From: Charina bottae
Lineage: Eukaryota > Chordata > Lepidosauria > Squamata > Charinaidae
Reading direction: 5' to 3'
DNA length: 64,000 nt
Assembly: GCA_023362775.1 (NCBI GenBank)
Contig: JALMGJ010000013.1
Span: forward strand, 27,134,274 to 27,198,273
The notes under the pieces are model-generated. The model had not been told where the DNA came from, made no database searches, and saw only the letters and a program-made list of their open reading frames with translations. Position 1 is the stretch's first letter. Each line of letters begins with the position of its first letter. Below, piece by piece: positions 29,188 through 42,647 of this stretch. A program made the translations under genes and the position numbers.

Positions 29188-30699
29188 GATTACAACAGTA
29201 GTTGCCGTGTATCTTTTTTAAATGAAAGATGGATGTCCTTGATTTGTTTTTACATGGTTTCTTAACAGGCCATACTGGGCTGAATCACACCTCATCCTCA
29301 ACCATAGCTATGGTTTACAAATCATAGCATTTGATTTTTCATTTATTCATTGGCTTTATATCTCTCATTATCCACAGACTCTCAGAAATAGCCATGTGGT
29401 CACCAACAGTGACCAATAAAATTACAAGAAAAATACAATAAAACACCTGTAATACAAAATTAAAAATTGTAAAATAAAATAAAATCAAGCTACTGTAAAA
29501 ATAATTATAATTATTATAAAATAATACTACCATTTCATCCCTGATGGACCCTGCAAAATAATGCATCTCTGAAAGTTTATGGAATGTCAATAATGTACTG
29601 GCCAATCTGGTTTCCAGTTTCCGCTTTACACTAAACAACCACATTATGGTCATCACAGTGTTTGAAGGCAACCACTCTGGCAACAGCTCGTCACCACTTA
29701 TGTGAAAGTAATGCTACATGCTTTAAATATTAAATTCACATGGAATGGATTATAAACTAATAAAATAATGATCCATGATGTTTCCTTAATGCTAATAAAC
29801 CCCAAGATTACAGTACAGTATAATTTAACACAGAGAATGGTTTTGGAACGAATGAAATAAGTTCTGCTATATATATAAGCCAAAGATTATGTGATTGCAT
29901 ATCTAACATGTTTCATTTTACTGATTGAAAATAAGCAAGAATGTCGAAATATTTATATCCCATTTTTAAAAAAACCTCTCTGGCTATTAGAAGAGATTTA
30001 ATGGAATTATCTCACTTTGCACATCTCATTTTACAGTTCCATTATTTATATGTAAGATATCAGTTGAACTGATGCCAGATTATGAGATTTTGAAAAATTA
30101 TTTTTAAAGTTAGACAGAACATAGGGACTAGGAATGAAAAAGTAAAAATGTAGCTTTCATGGAATCAGTCTAGTGGGTTTTTTCCTGAAATAAAAGAAGG
30201 AATTTTACTAGAGTGTTGGCCCCATCAAGCATTACTTAGTATGATAACCATGACCCAACATGGTCAGTTTGAGCCTAGTAAACAAAGGAAACATTGAGGT
30301 ATTTTTCAAAGCAATCTTCCTAGAGTTCACATGGTTACCATCTGCAAATGTCTTGGAGAACTTGGCAGAGCAACTGGAATTCAGTCTTAGGTAGTGCCAT
30401 AGAAAACTTGGGCTTCAGTAAAGAATGGCACGGAGAAAATTTAATGGCTGACTCTCAAACCCTAGTTTATAAACATGTGAGTGCTCACATACTCTTTTCG
30501 CTGTCTCCCTAAACTTGCCTGTAGTTTGCTTTATCCGTGGCTTGGTATTTCATGAAGCTTGGCACAACGATCGCTGGATGAAAAGAGCCTTTCTGGATCA
30601 GAGCAGAAGCCTGTCTGGTCTGGCCTCTGGCTCCCACCACAGTCTTCAGCCGGGTACCTACAAGAGGGCACGAGCAGGGCATCAGCTTCCCAGTCGGCT

Positions 30700-30960
30700 A
30701 GGATTGCCCTCAAAACCAAGCAGCCTTGTGTGACCCACCAGCATTTTTAACAAATTCAATGCCTTGCTGCCACTGCCCTGAGAGACCCACGGCCAGGTGC
30801 CAGCACCTTCAGGCCTCACTGACTCCACCAGCTCCATCGCTGCTGCCGCCCGCTAGTCATAAAACAGCTGATCGGCGCACCAGCTGTTCCTTTGCAGCCC
30901 AGGATTATTTTTAATTTATCAATGTGGCCCTTTTCCCTCTACAAGGTGCGCAGCCTGCTC
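30700..30960 (-). repeat. Interspersed repeat shared with 39840-40060, family not recognised
   Basis: The reverse complement of this stretch aligns by eye with 39840-40060. Both read 'gcaaaggaa', then a variant of 'cagctggtgcgccgatcagc', 'ggctgt'/'gctgtt', 'gtggctagcgg' and 'ggtgct-ggca'. They continue to 'gccagtgggccacat' or 'gctggtgggtcacac'. Two diverged copies in opposite orientation indicate a dispersed repeat. I do not recognise the family, and no target duplications were found. Confidence 0.6.
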
Positions 30961-31054
30961 AAAACAGTTATGGTATGGTTATGAAAATGTTCTTGTCCCA
31001 CCTGTTACACTAAGCCATTATGTGGTGTTTCATTTTTGGCTTAGTATGATGCAT

Positions 31055-31385
31055 ACATAAGTGGGCATGGTGGCTCAGCGGGTAAGACGCCAGGCTTGTC
31101 GATCGGAAGGTCGCAAGTTCGGAGGTTGGAATCCCTAGCCCTGCGTGACGGAGTGAGCTCCCGCACTCGCCCCAGCTCTTGCCAACCTAGCAATTCGAAA
31201 GCATGCAAATGCAAGTAGATAAATAGGTACCACTTTGGTGGGATGGTAACAGCGTTCCGCGCGCGTCATGCCGGCCACATGACCGTGGAAGCGTCTTCGG
31301 ACAGCGCTGGCTCTTTGGCTAACAAACGGAGATGAGCACCAGCCCCTAGAGTCGGACACGACTGCACAAATGTGCGGGGGGTACC
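31055..31385 (+). mobile_element. Sauria SINE, full length
   Basis: The tRNA-like head contains an A-box region (TGGCTCAGCGGGTAAGACGC) and a B box (GGTTGGAATCC). The body follows ('gcaattcgaaagcatgcaaa', 'catgccggccacatgaccgt') and then the BovB-like 3' end ('gtcggacacgactgcacaaa' to 'gggggtacc'). The 10-bp direct repeat tatgatgcat flanks it (31045-31054 and 31386-31395). Sauria SINEs are squamate-specific and are thought to be mobilised by BovB-type LINEs, which their 3' ends resemble. Confidence 0.92.
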
Positions 31386-32595
31386 TATGATGCATCAGCC
31401 CATGTATTTAGCAAACTATGGTTTTAATATGCATGAGCCCAGTTTTCAATAGCTGTTAAGGCTATGTAGCCCTACGATCAAGTGTATCTTTTCCTGGGAT
31501 CGCACAACAGCAGTAGTGGGCAGCTGTGCAATCCCAGGAGAAAGTGTGTTTTGTTCACTTGCAGCCAGGTGTGCTCCAGAGCAGCTTTTGGCTTTTGAAT
31601 CCAAAGTCTTACACATCCCGTTAGCTACAGCAACTGGTTTAATGCTGAATTATGGTTTTAAAAAAACACTGAAGAGAGATAGACATTCCTGGAAACTGTT
31701 TTGCTGATTTGCCTATTTTTGTCTGCACATAATTTTGTTTATCCAAAATAACCATGTTTGCAAATACTTTTATTGCCAAAATCCTTCTTGGGTTCTGCTT
31801 CCATATGCAAAATGTCTATAACACAAAGAAATGGAAACATTTGTTTTTTCTCATACTGAAGCGAACTAGAATAGTACAGACAACTGTGTTTATGGGGGGA
31901 GGGTTGTTTCGGTCAATTAAATGTTTGGTTGGCCTGTGCAGAAAACAGTATACCAAGTTTTGATGGATCATGCCTTGGGTGTGATCCTTCAAGGGCTTTT
32001 CTAAGATTGCTAACATCGTCTAATGAAACATTTACTTAAATAATAGTTTGTGTAGCATAAAGTAGTTGGATAACAACAGGCCAAACTTTGTTCCATGAAA
32101 ACTATATAGATTCGATGGCTGTTTTATCAAAACTCTTGATTCTGGCCATGATGTTAGGTAATCACCGTCCAGGAAAGGAAGTGAAAATTAAGTAGACCAT
32201 ATATCAGGTTTAATAAGTGATTGGCGTATTGAGGATAGTGACCTGAAATGGATTTCCTCCATATTGTTGAAATGGCCTTAATTTATTGTGACAGTTTAAT
32301 TAGAACAGTCTTGAAATTGGAAGATGTCAGATTATATGTAGCGTGTCTACATCTAAGCAAGTGTGAATAGCTGGTATGTCTAGAAGTTGCTGTAACGTTC
32401 ATTCAGCCAGTCACATGCAAACATAGGGATCTGTTCTTAATCATGATACCAGAATAATGAAACATGTATCATGACCTCACGACTAAAGCTCCACCCTTTC
32501 ATACTTGCCTCACAACTTCGCATGCAAGTGTGTAAAGGACAGAGTTTGTTTTGTGATACATGTTTCGTCACTTCTGCCCCCCCATACACCTAGAC

Positions 32596-32730
32596 CACTG
32601 TTTCTCAACCTTGGCCACTTTCAGATGTGTGGACTTCAATTCCTAGAATTCCCCAGCCAGCATGGCTGGCTGGGGAATTCTGGGAGTTGAAGTCCACACA
32701 TCTGAAAGTGGCCAAGGTTGAGAAACACTG
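32596..32730. mobile_element. Palindromic hAT-type MITE
   Basis: This is the same family as 2661-2786. The arms run inward from 'tttctcaaccttggccactt' at the left, with the complement at the right ending 'gttgagaaacactg'. The centre is 'agccagcatggctggctggg'. The flanking 8-mers acctagac and ggttaggc share only four positions, so the insertion is probably old. Confidence 0.8.
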
Positions 32731-33956
32731 GGTTAGGCTGTCATATTCTGTATCTGACAGCTGCTCTGCCCAGTGATACTATGTATGGCAGGTGTGTGTG
32801 TTGCAGTAGCTGACTGTTCTCAGAATGTAAACTTAGACCTTGAAGAGTCTTTGTTACTTGATAGCTGAACATAGAGGCTAATTAAACTGACAGGCTCACC
32901 GAGATCTTTACAAGTTTGTTTTTCCCAGTCACCGATAATCTTCATGTTTTGTGTGGCTTCTTTGATATGTGAAGATGAAAAAAGAACAGTAGTTCTAATG
33001 GTGGAACTATTATACCATATCCGCAGAAGTATCAGGAGGAGCTGTTGACATCAGAGAATGGAAAAGGAGCTGGCAGTTTTATAAAGCCCCCATCAGAATT
33101 TCAGCCCGCTGATGTAATTTACTTGGAATGTAGTATGCAATAATGGATTCCATGGCACAGATTTAAAAAGAAAAATCAGGAGATTTGCACAGTTTTAAGA
33201 ATTACATATTGCAAAGCCAGAATCCTGGATTTCTGAACTAAGAAGATCACAGATGCTAGAAATCCCTACTATTTATTAAATAAACTGTATGAATAACACC
33301 ACTTTGCCCAAGATCATTGTTTTGATTTGCATTATTTTGGATGCAGAATGAATATAAATATTAAATACTTGAATTCTGGATAAAAAGTATGTTGTATTTC
33401 AAGTGGTTCATCAGAAAAGAGCCTTGGAAGATTGAGCAGGGACTTTAAAGAGCTCTTGAGAGGAATCAAGACTTGCAGCAGATAATGCATTTAGAATCAG
33501 AGAAATGTAGTGACTCTCTGACATCAAGACCAATTTCCATGGTAAAATTCCTTGTGAAAGATGCACGGTGTACAGCAGTGGTCTTGAATCTTTCCTCATG
33601 ACCAAATTACTTAGAAATTCAGCTGGGAAACTGAGCATTTAGGAAGCTTGAGCCATCTGTAAGACTGCAACTGAACCTGAAGGGCTGAGGGGAGGAAAGA
33701 GAGATGAACGGCTTGGTGCTTTTCCCAGAGTTGAATAAATTAGCAGACCAGGTCACTTAGAAGCGTTGATGTCTCTCTATTGTCTACGAAGGTTTTAAGA
33801 ATGTTTAATTATTTAGTAGAATAAAATAGTTTAATTATATTCAGTCTAGTATATTCTTCCTTAGATTTTGTGGTGTTCCTTTCAGTTAAGAAAGAAAGGA
33901 AGATTAAACCCCCACCCCCCACTAGTTGGTTCTGTGGAAGGATTGTTTTAGAATGA

Positions 33957-34011
33957 ACATACATACATACATACATACATACATACATACATACATACAT
34001 ACATACATACA
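33957..34011. repeat. (CATA)n microsatellite
   Basis: About 14 uninterrupted tetranucleotide units sit immediately upstream of a LINE-tail-like segment. Confidence 0.95.
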
Positions 34012-34013
34012 TC

Positions 34014-34420
34014 AAATTTATTCCCTACCCATCTCACTCAGGAGAGTGATTCTGGGCGGGTTACATAAAACAGAAGTAAAGTATTAATTAAAATACAATA
34101 AAACAGTAAAAACAGCACAGTAAAAACAGTCTTTTTAATCAATAATGAATTCCAAAAAGATGGCTAGTAAAAAGTTCTTGGTTTAAATTCCGGGGAGCGA
34201 CTTAAGATGCCAGCCACCCCTCTTCACCCCCCCCCCCCGCGAGATGGCAGAGCCAGGTCTTTACTCCTTTCCGGAAGGCCGGGAGAAGGGGGGTAAATTT
34301 GGTGATTTTTTGCTTGGGAATGGCATCCACTACCAAGTGCAACAGAGGTTATGTAAAACCTCTCATGACCAGACAGGTTCTGCCTTCTAGGATGACCATG
34401 CAGGCCAAGGGTTTTTAACC
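34014..34420 (-). repeat. LINE 3'-UTR-like fragment
   Basis: The order 'gattctgggcgggttacata', an A-rich 'aaaatacaataaaacagtaa' block, 'gcagagccaggtctttactc' and 'ccggaaggccgggagaaggg' resembles the reverse complement of a CR1/L2-type LINE 3' region. Similar material lies at 40735-41050 and 52640-52800. The identification is tentative. Confidence 0.4.
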
Positions 34421-34779
34421 AGGCTTAGATTTCAGGGGGTCTGTGAACTTCAATGGGAAAAAGAAATGACAACTTTATTTTCACTGATCTCTAATGAAAT
34501 TTAGTTTGGATTAAGAAAGAAGCACACATGTTGCTATATTACATATGGTGGGGGCCTCAGGCACAAACTCTCCCCCATCTTCCTCCCCGTGTTGTCTTCT
34601 GTGCCTAGGAAGATTAAGACCATTTCAGAAGCTCAACAGCAGCATGGTGTTTTTAACGACCCTCCATTAGATGATAAAAGGACTTAAAAATTACATCTCA
34701 ATATAACCATGACCTAGCCCCAGGTGTAAGGTCACACAGCTACCTAGGAACATATTTAGGATTCCCTTACCAACTTTGC

Positions 34780-34895
34780 TCAGACTGAAGAAGCCCCTTG
34801 GATAAGGAGCGAAACGTTTCCATTAAGAAAATAGAAATCCAGTTGACATGATTCAAGCTACAGACAATTCCACCTGGATGACTGAGAACCTTCAT
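34780..34895. repeat. Dispersed retroelement end ('gaagaagcc...gaaacgtttc' type)
   Basis: The phrases 'actgaagaagccccttggat', 'gagcgaaacgtttc' and 'cacctggatgactgagaacc' form a sequence I have seen dispersed in many vertebrates. It is possibly the end of a Penelope-like element. The class is uncertain. Confidence 0.4.
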
Positions 34896-36981
34896 AGATA
34901 TATTACATATGAGTTATTTTTTAATGTTTTGATCACTGTATTTGAGCATAATTTGTTGCCTTTATAATACAAACTATGACGTATTTTATTTGATGCATTT
35001 AAATCATTTTTTTCTGAGAAGGGGTCTATAGGTTTCACCAGACTCTCAAAGGGGCCCAAAAAGTTTAAGAACCCTTTGATGTAGTCTAAATGCATTTCTG
35101 CTAGTTTTTCTTAAATTCAAGCTACATAGTTTCATATTAATCATATTTTTCAGGCATATTTGAGTGAAAGCAAGGCTAATTCTGTTTGTGCTAACAGGTC
35201 TTTGATAGCAAATGGCACCTTAAAATGTTTCTAATTTATTTATAGGCTTGGCTCAATTAGGCATTTTGATTTTTTTTGCAGGAATATTTTTTATATTTTC
35301 TAACACTGCAGAACGAGTGCTAAATATAGTATGGACATTAAACAGAGTGTTGAAAGGCTGATTATCTGTTTTCAAAAATGAAATGTTTACATAAAAACAC
35401 AGATTTGGGGTGCAGTTTATTGGCATATTTAGGCTAAAGTCCCTTGAAAGAGATGCTGTGGGAAAGAGCAGGCTATACATTGAGAGTAAGAAAGCCTGTA
35501 TCCTTGAGTTTCTGTTGGCTGGGAATTTTGTTTGTTGAAATACAGTCCATCTGGTTGGGAAAAGCTGTAAACTCTAAACTGGTATTATTCCCATTTTATG
35601 AAATGGTAAGCAAAGAGCTGAGCAATGTAGGAACTCAAGACGGAGATAAGATTTTAACAGAAACATCCAGAGTTGTTAGATTTTTTTTTCAATTTATGAT
35701 TGCCACTTGTTTGCTTTTGAATGCTTTCTGCTGTTTGCATATGTTGAAAACTTCCCGGTTCCTACCTCTGTCTCCCAATTTAAGCTTATTTCTCACTGTC
35801 AGTGCAAATAATCCTTAGCATTAATTTGTATATACAGTAAAACAGTTGTCCTTCGATAATCAAGCAGCTCTATTTGGAGGCTGTTCGCTCCCTTCAGGAA
35901 GAATCGGGGAGGCGTTATTGCATAATATGCAAGTTCTCACAATTGTCCCATTCTAGAAACAGCTGGGTTTGCTGGAGTAACTTGATTGGACACTATGGGT
36001 TTCTCTGTTGAATAAAGGGCAGTGGGAAAAAGGAAGGCAGTTAGTTCCAGGATGCATTAGATTTGCCCCTTCCACAACGGAAGCACATTGGCTGCCCTAC
36101 TTCAGCTTTGCTCTGGGCATGTCTGATGAATGGAGCATGTGGGTTTGCATAGGAAGCCACTGGGAATCTGCACATCTGTAAGAATGCCTGTATTTTGCCA
36201 AGATTCCCTCTTGGCAAAATATTCTGTGATTGTATGATTCTATGAAGTCCTCTTGCTTCATAGAATCCTAGTTCTGTTTGCCTTACTGAAAGTAGCGTAC
36301 ACAAATATTACCTAAACCAAGTGTATAGTTCAAAGGACGTTGTCTTAAAAATTATGTGTGACAGTGATGTGGCTCTAAAGTGGACAGGTGCAATGATGCT
36401 AGGGAAGGAAAGCGATTAATCCTCCTCCCCTGCCCCAGTGCTGCTTTGTCTCTGTAGTGGAAAGGGAAAATTTACAGGGGGCAATTTTAAGTAAAAAAAT
36501 TAAAGGCTAGGCAGTTACACTCCAGATTTCCTGTATAATAAGTATTTTGGATCTCTAGTGAACAAGCTGAAATTGCCCGTATTTGTCTGCTTCTGAATTA
36601 GATCTGTGTGTATCTATCAATAAAGGTAGATTTGTTTTTGGCACAAAAGCTAGTCTATTATAATAGCTCACCTACTGTTCTCAGTACACGACGCCTGCCT
36701 GGTTTTGTGTGTGACAAGGATTGGGTGTAAAACAGGATTTTATAACATAAACATGGAAGTGGATTGCAGGAAATATTACTAAACATGGCTTTTTCGCTGC
36801 AGTGAAGTTGAATGGCTTTTGCAATGGACTGTATGATTGGGAAGCTGCTGCTGGCTTGATGAGCATTCTTGTTTCTCCTAGGTGTCTGTGACACCCCTGG
36901 GGGCTCCACAAATTAATTGCTGGCTACAGTGAAGCCACTGACAAGTAGTGCTGTTCCAGGGTGTGCTTTATTTGCTGCGTA

Positions 36982-37376
36982 CAGGTAGTCCTCACCTAAT
37001 GACCACAGTTGGCACCGGAATTTCGGTTGCTAAGCGAAGTGGTCATTAAGCGAATCCAACCTAATTTTATGACCTTTTTTGCAGTGGTTAAGCAAATCGC
37101 AACGGGCATTAAGCGAACCACATTGTCGTTAAGCAAATCATGCGGTTCCCCATTGATTTTGCTTGCCAGAAGCTGGCTGGGAAGGTCGAAAATAGTGACC
37201 ACAGGATGCTGCGACGGTCATAAATGCGAACTGGTTGCCAAGTGCCCAAATCATGATCATGTGACCACAGGGACACTGCAACGGTCATAAGTGTGAGAAT
37301 CGGTCATAAGTAGTTTTTTCAACACCCTTGTAAGTCTGAACCATCACTAAATGAATAGTTAAGTGAAGTCTACTTG
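36982..37376. mobile_element. Mariner/Tigger-like MITE, copy 3
   Basis: The element opens CAGGTAGTCCTCACCTAATG after a TA (36980-36981) and closes AAGTCTACTTG before a TA (37377-37378). Its orientation is opposite to the copies at 15878 and 61734. The interior phrases 'ccattgattttgcttgccag' and 'gcgacggtcataaatgcgaa' match the family. Confidence 0.85.
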
Positions 37377-37752
37377 TATAGCTTTGTATAACCCGGTTTT
37401 TAACAAAACTCCAGTCTCGTTTTACTTCCTTATGCGGATGGGTATGTTGCCTATCACCCAGGGATAAATTGCATAATTCCATGACGCCCATAATCCTGCC
37501 ACAGAAGTGAGGGTTCCTTTGTGCCGCAGGAAGGAGCGCTGGCGTCCAGCTTGTGAACCAGAGCACAGATCTTAAGGGCTTCTTAGAGCCCTTCAAGTGG
37601 CTTGCTTGCTTGCCTTTGGTGTCCCGCTGGCTTATACACAGGCCTTTTGATTTCCGGTCTGTATGAAAATGGAGCTGGTTGAAGACAGTTGCTTTGCCGG
37701 CTGCCTTTTGTCACGGAGGTGCAGAAAAGGTGTGTTTTGAGATGCTGTCACA

Positions 37753-37849
37753 CAGTGTTTCTCAACGTCGGCCACTTTAAGAGGTGTGGACTTCAATTCC
37801 CAGAATTCTCCAGCCAGCATGGAGAATTCTCCAGCCACCAGAAACACTG
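37753..37849. mobile_element. Palindromic hAT-type MITE, internally deleted
   Basis: The left arm is intact (CAGTGTTTCTCAACGTCGGC), but the right arm has lost its middle, leaving 'ccagccaccagaaacactg'. The flanking 8-mers ctgtcaca and ctgcaatg agree at only half of their positions. It belongs to the family at 2661, 32596 and 51379. Confidence 0.75.
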
Positions 37850-38229
37850 CTGCAATGAGAAGCTGCTGCAGGAAAGCCGATGAACCCCCAAAACAGGGCA
37901 GAGAGAAGAGTGGGAAGTTCCTGTGGCCAGGCCAGTCTTGTTGACTGAAAGGGAGCATCATTCTTGAGGTTTTCTGCTGTGCAGCTTCAAAATACCCAGC
38001 TGGTGGGAGCTCTGCTTTGGAAGCCTGGTGTAAATGACAGGACTATTTACAATGGATTGCAGTCGGTATGTGCTCCTCCCCCTTCATAGTGCCCCAGACT
38101 CACTCCCTCAGGATCCCACCTTATCTTGCGATCAGAGCTACCTTTGAACAAAGTAGGACGGCACCTGTGTTGTCCTTGGAGAAGTTGGACATCAGGCAGT
38201 GGGATCAGTGGTGGCAGCAGCAGCAGCTC

Positions 38230-38262
38230 TCTTCCTCCTCCTCCTCCTCCTCCTCCTCCTCC
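38230..38262. repeat. (CTC)n microsatellite
   Basis: A trinucleotide CTC run of about ten units in the large intron. It opens a short spurious serine or leucine reading frame. Confidence 0.9.
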
Positions 38263-38788
38263 CACCGCAAGCGCGTGGGCACAGTGACTTTTTTGTTGTT
38301 CCGGGCTTGGAATTACGTGGCCTTCTGGGTTGGTCCATTAACCCAGCTTCTCTTCCTGGTGAAGTGAATTGCTTTTTGTGAAAGAAGGTTCCTGTCCAGA
38401 CAGCCTTGGTAGCGGTTAGAGTTTTTAAGCCATGCAGTTGATGATCCGTATTCTGAACCAATCCTGCAGATTTGCCTATTTTTAACGTGTCCCTGAACTG
38501 GGAGGTGGGCAGCCTTTTGCCTTTCTCTCTCCCAAATGGACTTCTCAGAAAGCAGCAATTCAAGCCGTGGCTAATCTAGGACACTGAAGTCCCCCCCCAA
38601 TTTACAGATTCCCTGAAGAAGACCTTCCTGCCAGTTACCTAGAAGGATAATTTGTGTTCTTCTACTGGTTTCCTTGCTTTATGTTGACTTGCAGGTTTAA
38701 AGGCCGGTTTTCTTCTACTCAGTGACTTCAAACAGCTTGTTTAAAAGAAATAACCATTAAACCTTCTTGAACCTTAAAATAATAGTCC

Positions 38789-38866
38789 GGTTGGTTGGTT
38801 GGCTGGTTGGTTGGCTGGCTGGTTGGCTGGCTGGTTGGCTTCCTTCCTTCCTTCCTTCCTTCCTTC
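38789..38866. repeat. Compound (GGTT/GGCT)n and (CTTC)n microsatellite
   Basis: Tetranucleotide GGTT units interspersed with GGCT are followed directly by a CTTC run. Confidence 0.9.
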
Positions 38867-39496
38867 GCAAATGCATTTCTAGCTCTCATGTTAAAGTATA
38901 ATCACGGAGGCACTCTTTCTTAAACGAGTTGGCAGACTTATATTTTTAGCATCTGTGCTGTGTATGATTCCCAGTTCTTGATATGTGCAGTGATGAGGTG
39001 GTTCACTTACACCCACCCACCCACCCAAAAAAATTTGCAAAATGCCTTAGCCTTTCAGTGCAGGTCATTTATAGTTCTTGCTTAATTAGGAAATATAATT
39101 TCAACGCATTTCTTCAGGGGCGGGAGGTTAATGCAGGGTTCTAGTAATTATACTTTTAGCTATCATTACCTCCCCAAGGCATCTTGGATCAATTAAAATC
39201 CATCACAAAGGTATAATATAAACTGTTACAGCTACATGGATATATGCGACACGGAAAGTAGAAAGGCAGAAGGTTGTTTATCACGGTTCTAGTTCAGTTT
39301 GTTTTTTCTAGTTATAATCTCCTCTGCTAGTTTATTTGTTCTGGAGCCCTTTCTGCCTTTTAGCAATTTAAAAGAGAGCTTCAGTAGACTGGAAGAAACT
39401 AAGGGCCACTCATGGTTATCCCCATTCCCCTTGATACTTTCAAAGTGGAATGCCAGGTGAATTCAATACACATGCACCTTTTCCTCAATATTGTGA

Positions 39497-39760
<264 letters not shown>

Positions 39761-39839
39761 TAAACACACGTGGTTTGTCTCGGCCTCTCTACTGCCGAGG
39801 CAGAAGCTTGAGAGTGATGCAGGCCTGCACAGCTTGGGG

Positions 39840-40060
39840 GGGGGCTGCACGGATAAATTGAAAATCCTTGCAGGCGCAAAGGAATGCCTGGCGCACCAAT
39901 CGGCTGTCTCGTGGCTAGCGGAGTGGCAACAACACCGGAGGTAGTGGTGAGACTTGGAGGTGCTTGGCAGCACTTTGTGGGGGGGAGCAACAGCAGCTAA
40001 TGTATTACTTCTTTAAAAGCGCCAGTGGGCCACATGTTGTGCGGGCCTGGTGTGATGCTT
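39840..40060 (+). repeat. Interspersed repeat shared with 30700-30960
   Basis: This is the plus-orientation copy of the pair described at 30700-30960. It covers 'ggcgcaaaggaatgcctggc' through 'gccagtgggccacatgttgt'. The family is not recognised. Confidence 0.6.
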
Positions 40061-40667
40061 CCTCCACCACTACAGCAACAACTGCCCCTTCAGATCCACT
40101 GACAGCGTTCGTGGACGAGGGGTGGCCTGGGCCGAGGGTGTTCTTGCAGCACTGAGGCATTCCAGGAATCTTCCCTCAGCAGGACTATTTTTAATAATTG
40201 TGCGGTCTGTCCTAGCCATGATTTGAGAAGAGCCAGGTTCCAATGACAATAAATCCAGGGTTTCTTGGAGCTAGAGGGAGAGTAGTGTTTCTCTCTCCTC
40301 CCTGAAGTTCTGAGTCCTGGATTTGTTTGGGTGGGCATCTGCTGGACCTAAGCGCAGAGCCCCAAGGGAAAGAGGGAGGGCGTGGGAGGCTCATGGGTGC
40401 CCTGTCACCTTGGAACGTCTGTCAAGGGCTAGAGCCAGGCAGGCCGACAAGTGTCTCCCACACCCTTCCAGCTCAGGACACAGATGTGCAGTTTTTAGAG
40501 CTTAGAGCTTGCTTGTCAGTTGCAGAAAGAGAATAAACGGTTCTCTCTTTCTCAGTTTCCGTTTCCAGGGGGGAGGCCGTGGGTCTTACGCTTGCTTTGC
40601 ATGTCAGAAACATGAGTCCAGGGACACGGTTGACCTTCCCCTTTGGGAAAGGAAAGGTCCTAGTAGC

Positions 40668-40668
<1 letters not shown>

Positions 40669-40734
<66 letters not shown>
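40669..40734. repeat. (ATCT)n microsatellite
   Basis: About 16 uninterrupted tetranucleotide units. They give repetitive reading frames with no gene character. Confidence 0.95.
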
Positions 40735-41050
40735 ATATTTATATCCCATCACAAAAGACCCTCAGTGGCTCACAGTAGTAACAAGGCGTACTGTAATAAT
40801 ATCAAACACAGTATCTTAAAATACATTTTAGAAATCACAAAACAATGCACAGGGTCAGATCCAAGCCCTCTGGAAAAACTCTTGTTTTTAACTTTTTCTG
40901 GAAGGCTGACGAAGTTGGAGACAAAGGGCCAGCCCCGTTAAGGAAAAGCCCCGCTTCTGGGTTTTGCCCCCCCCACCTCCCCAAAGTGGGGGGCCACCGG
41001 CTGCTTCTCCCAGCACGATCGAAATGGTTGGGGAGATTCTAGCGGGGAGA
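40735..41050 (-). repeat. LINE 3'-UTR-like fragment
   Basis: The order 'catatttatatcccatcaca', an A-rich stretch, 'actttttctggaaggctgac' and a GC-rich 'cctccccaaagtggggggcc' parallels the segments at 34014 and 52640. The class is tentative. Confidence 0.4.
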
Positions 41051-41175
41051 CATGTTCCTGCAGATCAGTGTTTGTGCTGTTCCTCAGAGCACGAATCATC
41101 TGATTGATATAACAATAGAGTCCCCTATTTGGGGAGATGGGCGGGGATAAATTTAAACAATAAATAAATAAATAA

Positions 41176-41628
<453 letters not shown>

Positions 41629-42181
41629 TAGCCTGGTAAAATTTGGCCCCAAACGCATTCAGACCTCGAGATTCTCTGAGTATCTGGGTTTGCTTTGCTT
41701 GTTTTGTGAAGGGCTGAATATTATGACAGATCCAGGACTAACGTCTTAGTTTTCTTTTCATGTAGGCCCAATAATTTGCTTTGGGAAGATGCTTAAAAAA
41801 AATAGGGCACCCTAAATGCTAGATTCTGCTGTTCAGTTTCATAAGTTTGTGTCTTCCAGCTGTCTTGGCAAAAAAATGTTGAAAAAGATAGGTGCACCTG
41901 AAGTTTTTTCCCATTAAATTATCTGAGAAGCGGCCTGCTAGGGCATTAACCATGAGTGCTCTGTTGTCTGCAAAGTGGAAATGCTTCCCAGTCTCTATTG
42001 ATGGGGCCTCACGCTGAAGGTCAATTTTTAAAAAAAGTCCTGGTTTCTAAACAAGGACTTAGTGCAGCTTCCTGACACCCTACTTCTGACTAATATAATT
42101 GTGGGATAAGATTGTCTCTTTCTGCAATACAGAGGCTCAGTCGCTTGATATTTCTGCTTGACTTCAGTTAGTTCGGAAGGT

Positions 42182-42422
42182 TGCTCCCGCACTCGCCCCA
42201 GCTCTTGCCAACCTAGCAATTCGAAAGCATGCAAATGCAAGTAGATGAATAGGTACCACTTCGGTGGGAAGGTAACAGCGTTCCACGCGCATCATGCCAG
42301 CCACATGACCGCGGAAGCGTCTTCGGACAACGCTGGCTCTTCGGCTAACAAACGGAGATGAGTACCGGCCCCTGGAGTCGGACACGACTGCACAAATGTG
42401 CGGGGGGAACCTTTACCTTTAA
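42182..42422 (+). mobile_element. Sauria SINE, 5'-truncated
   Basis: It lacks the tRNA-like head and begins at 'gctcccgcactcgccccagc'. From there it matches the copy at 31055-31385 closely and ends with the canonical BovB-like tail 'ggaacctttacctttaa'. Confidence 0.9.
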
Positions 42423-42647
42423 GCATCGCTAATACGAGTCTTCTATGGCTCCATCTAGAGTTAGAAAAGAAAACAGAGTAGAAAATAGTCTCCTTGCACA
42501 TAGAGTGCTGAAGCAGCAGCATCTAAGTGTTCCTTGTTTCATTTATTATCTTGGTAAATAAATTCAAATGACTTCAGCACAAGCTTTAATACAGAACATT
42601 TGCTGGTACAGAATGAAAGCGTATCTAGTGGAGGAAGGAAGCAGAGT

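Noticed and set aside
31060..31135. A genuine tRNA gene
   Set aside because: The A and B boxes are present, but the cloverleaf does not close, and the sequence continues into the Sauria SINE body with flanking target duplications.
33957..34011. A short tandem array that might be a CRISPR-like repeat
   Set aside because: It is a pure CATA microsatellite with no spacers, in a vertebrate intron.
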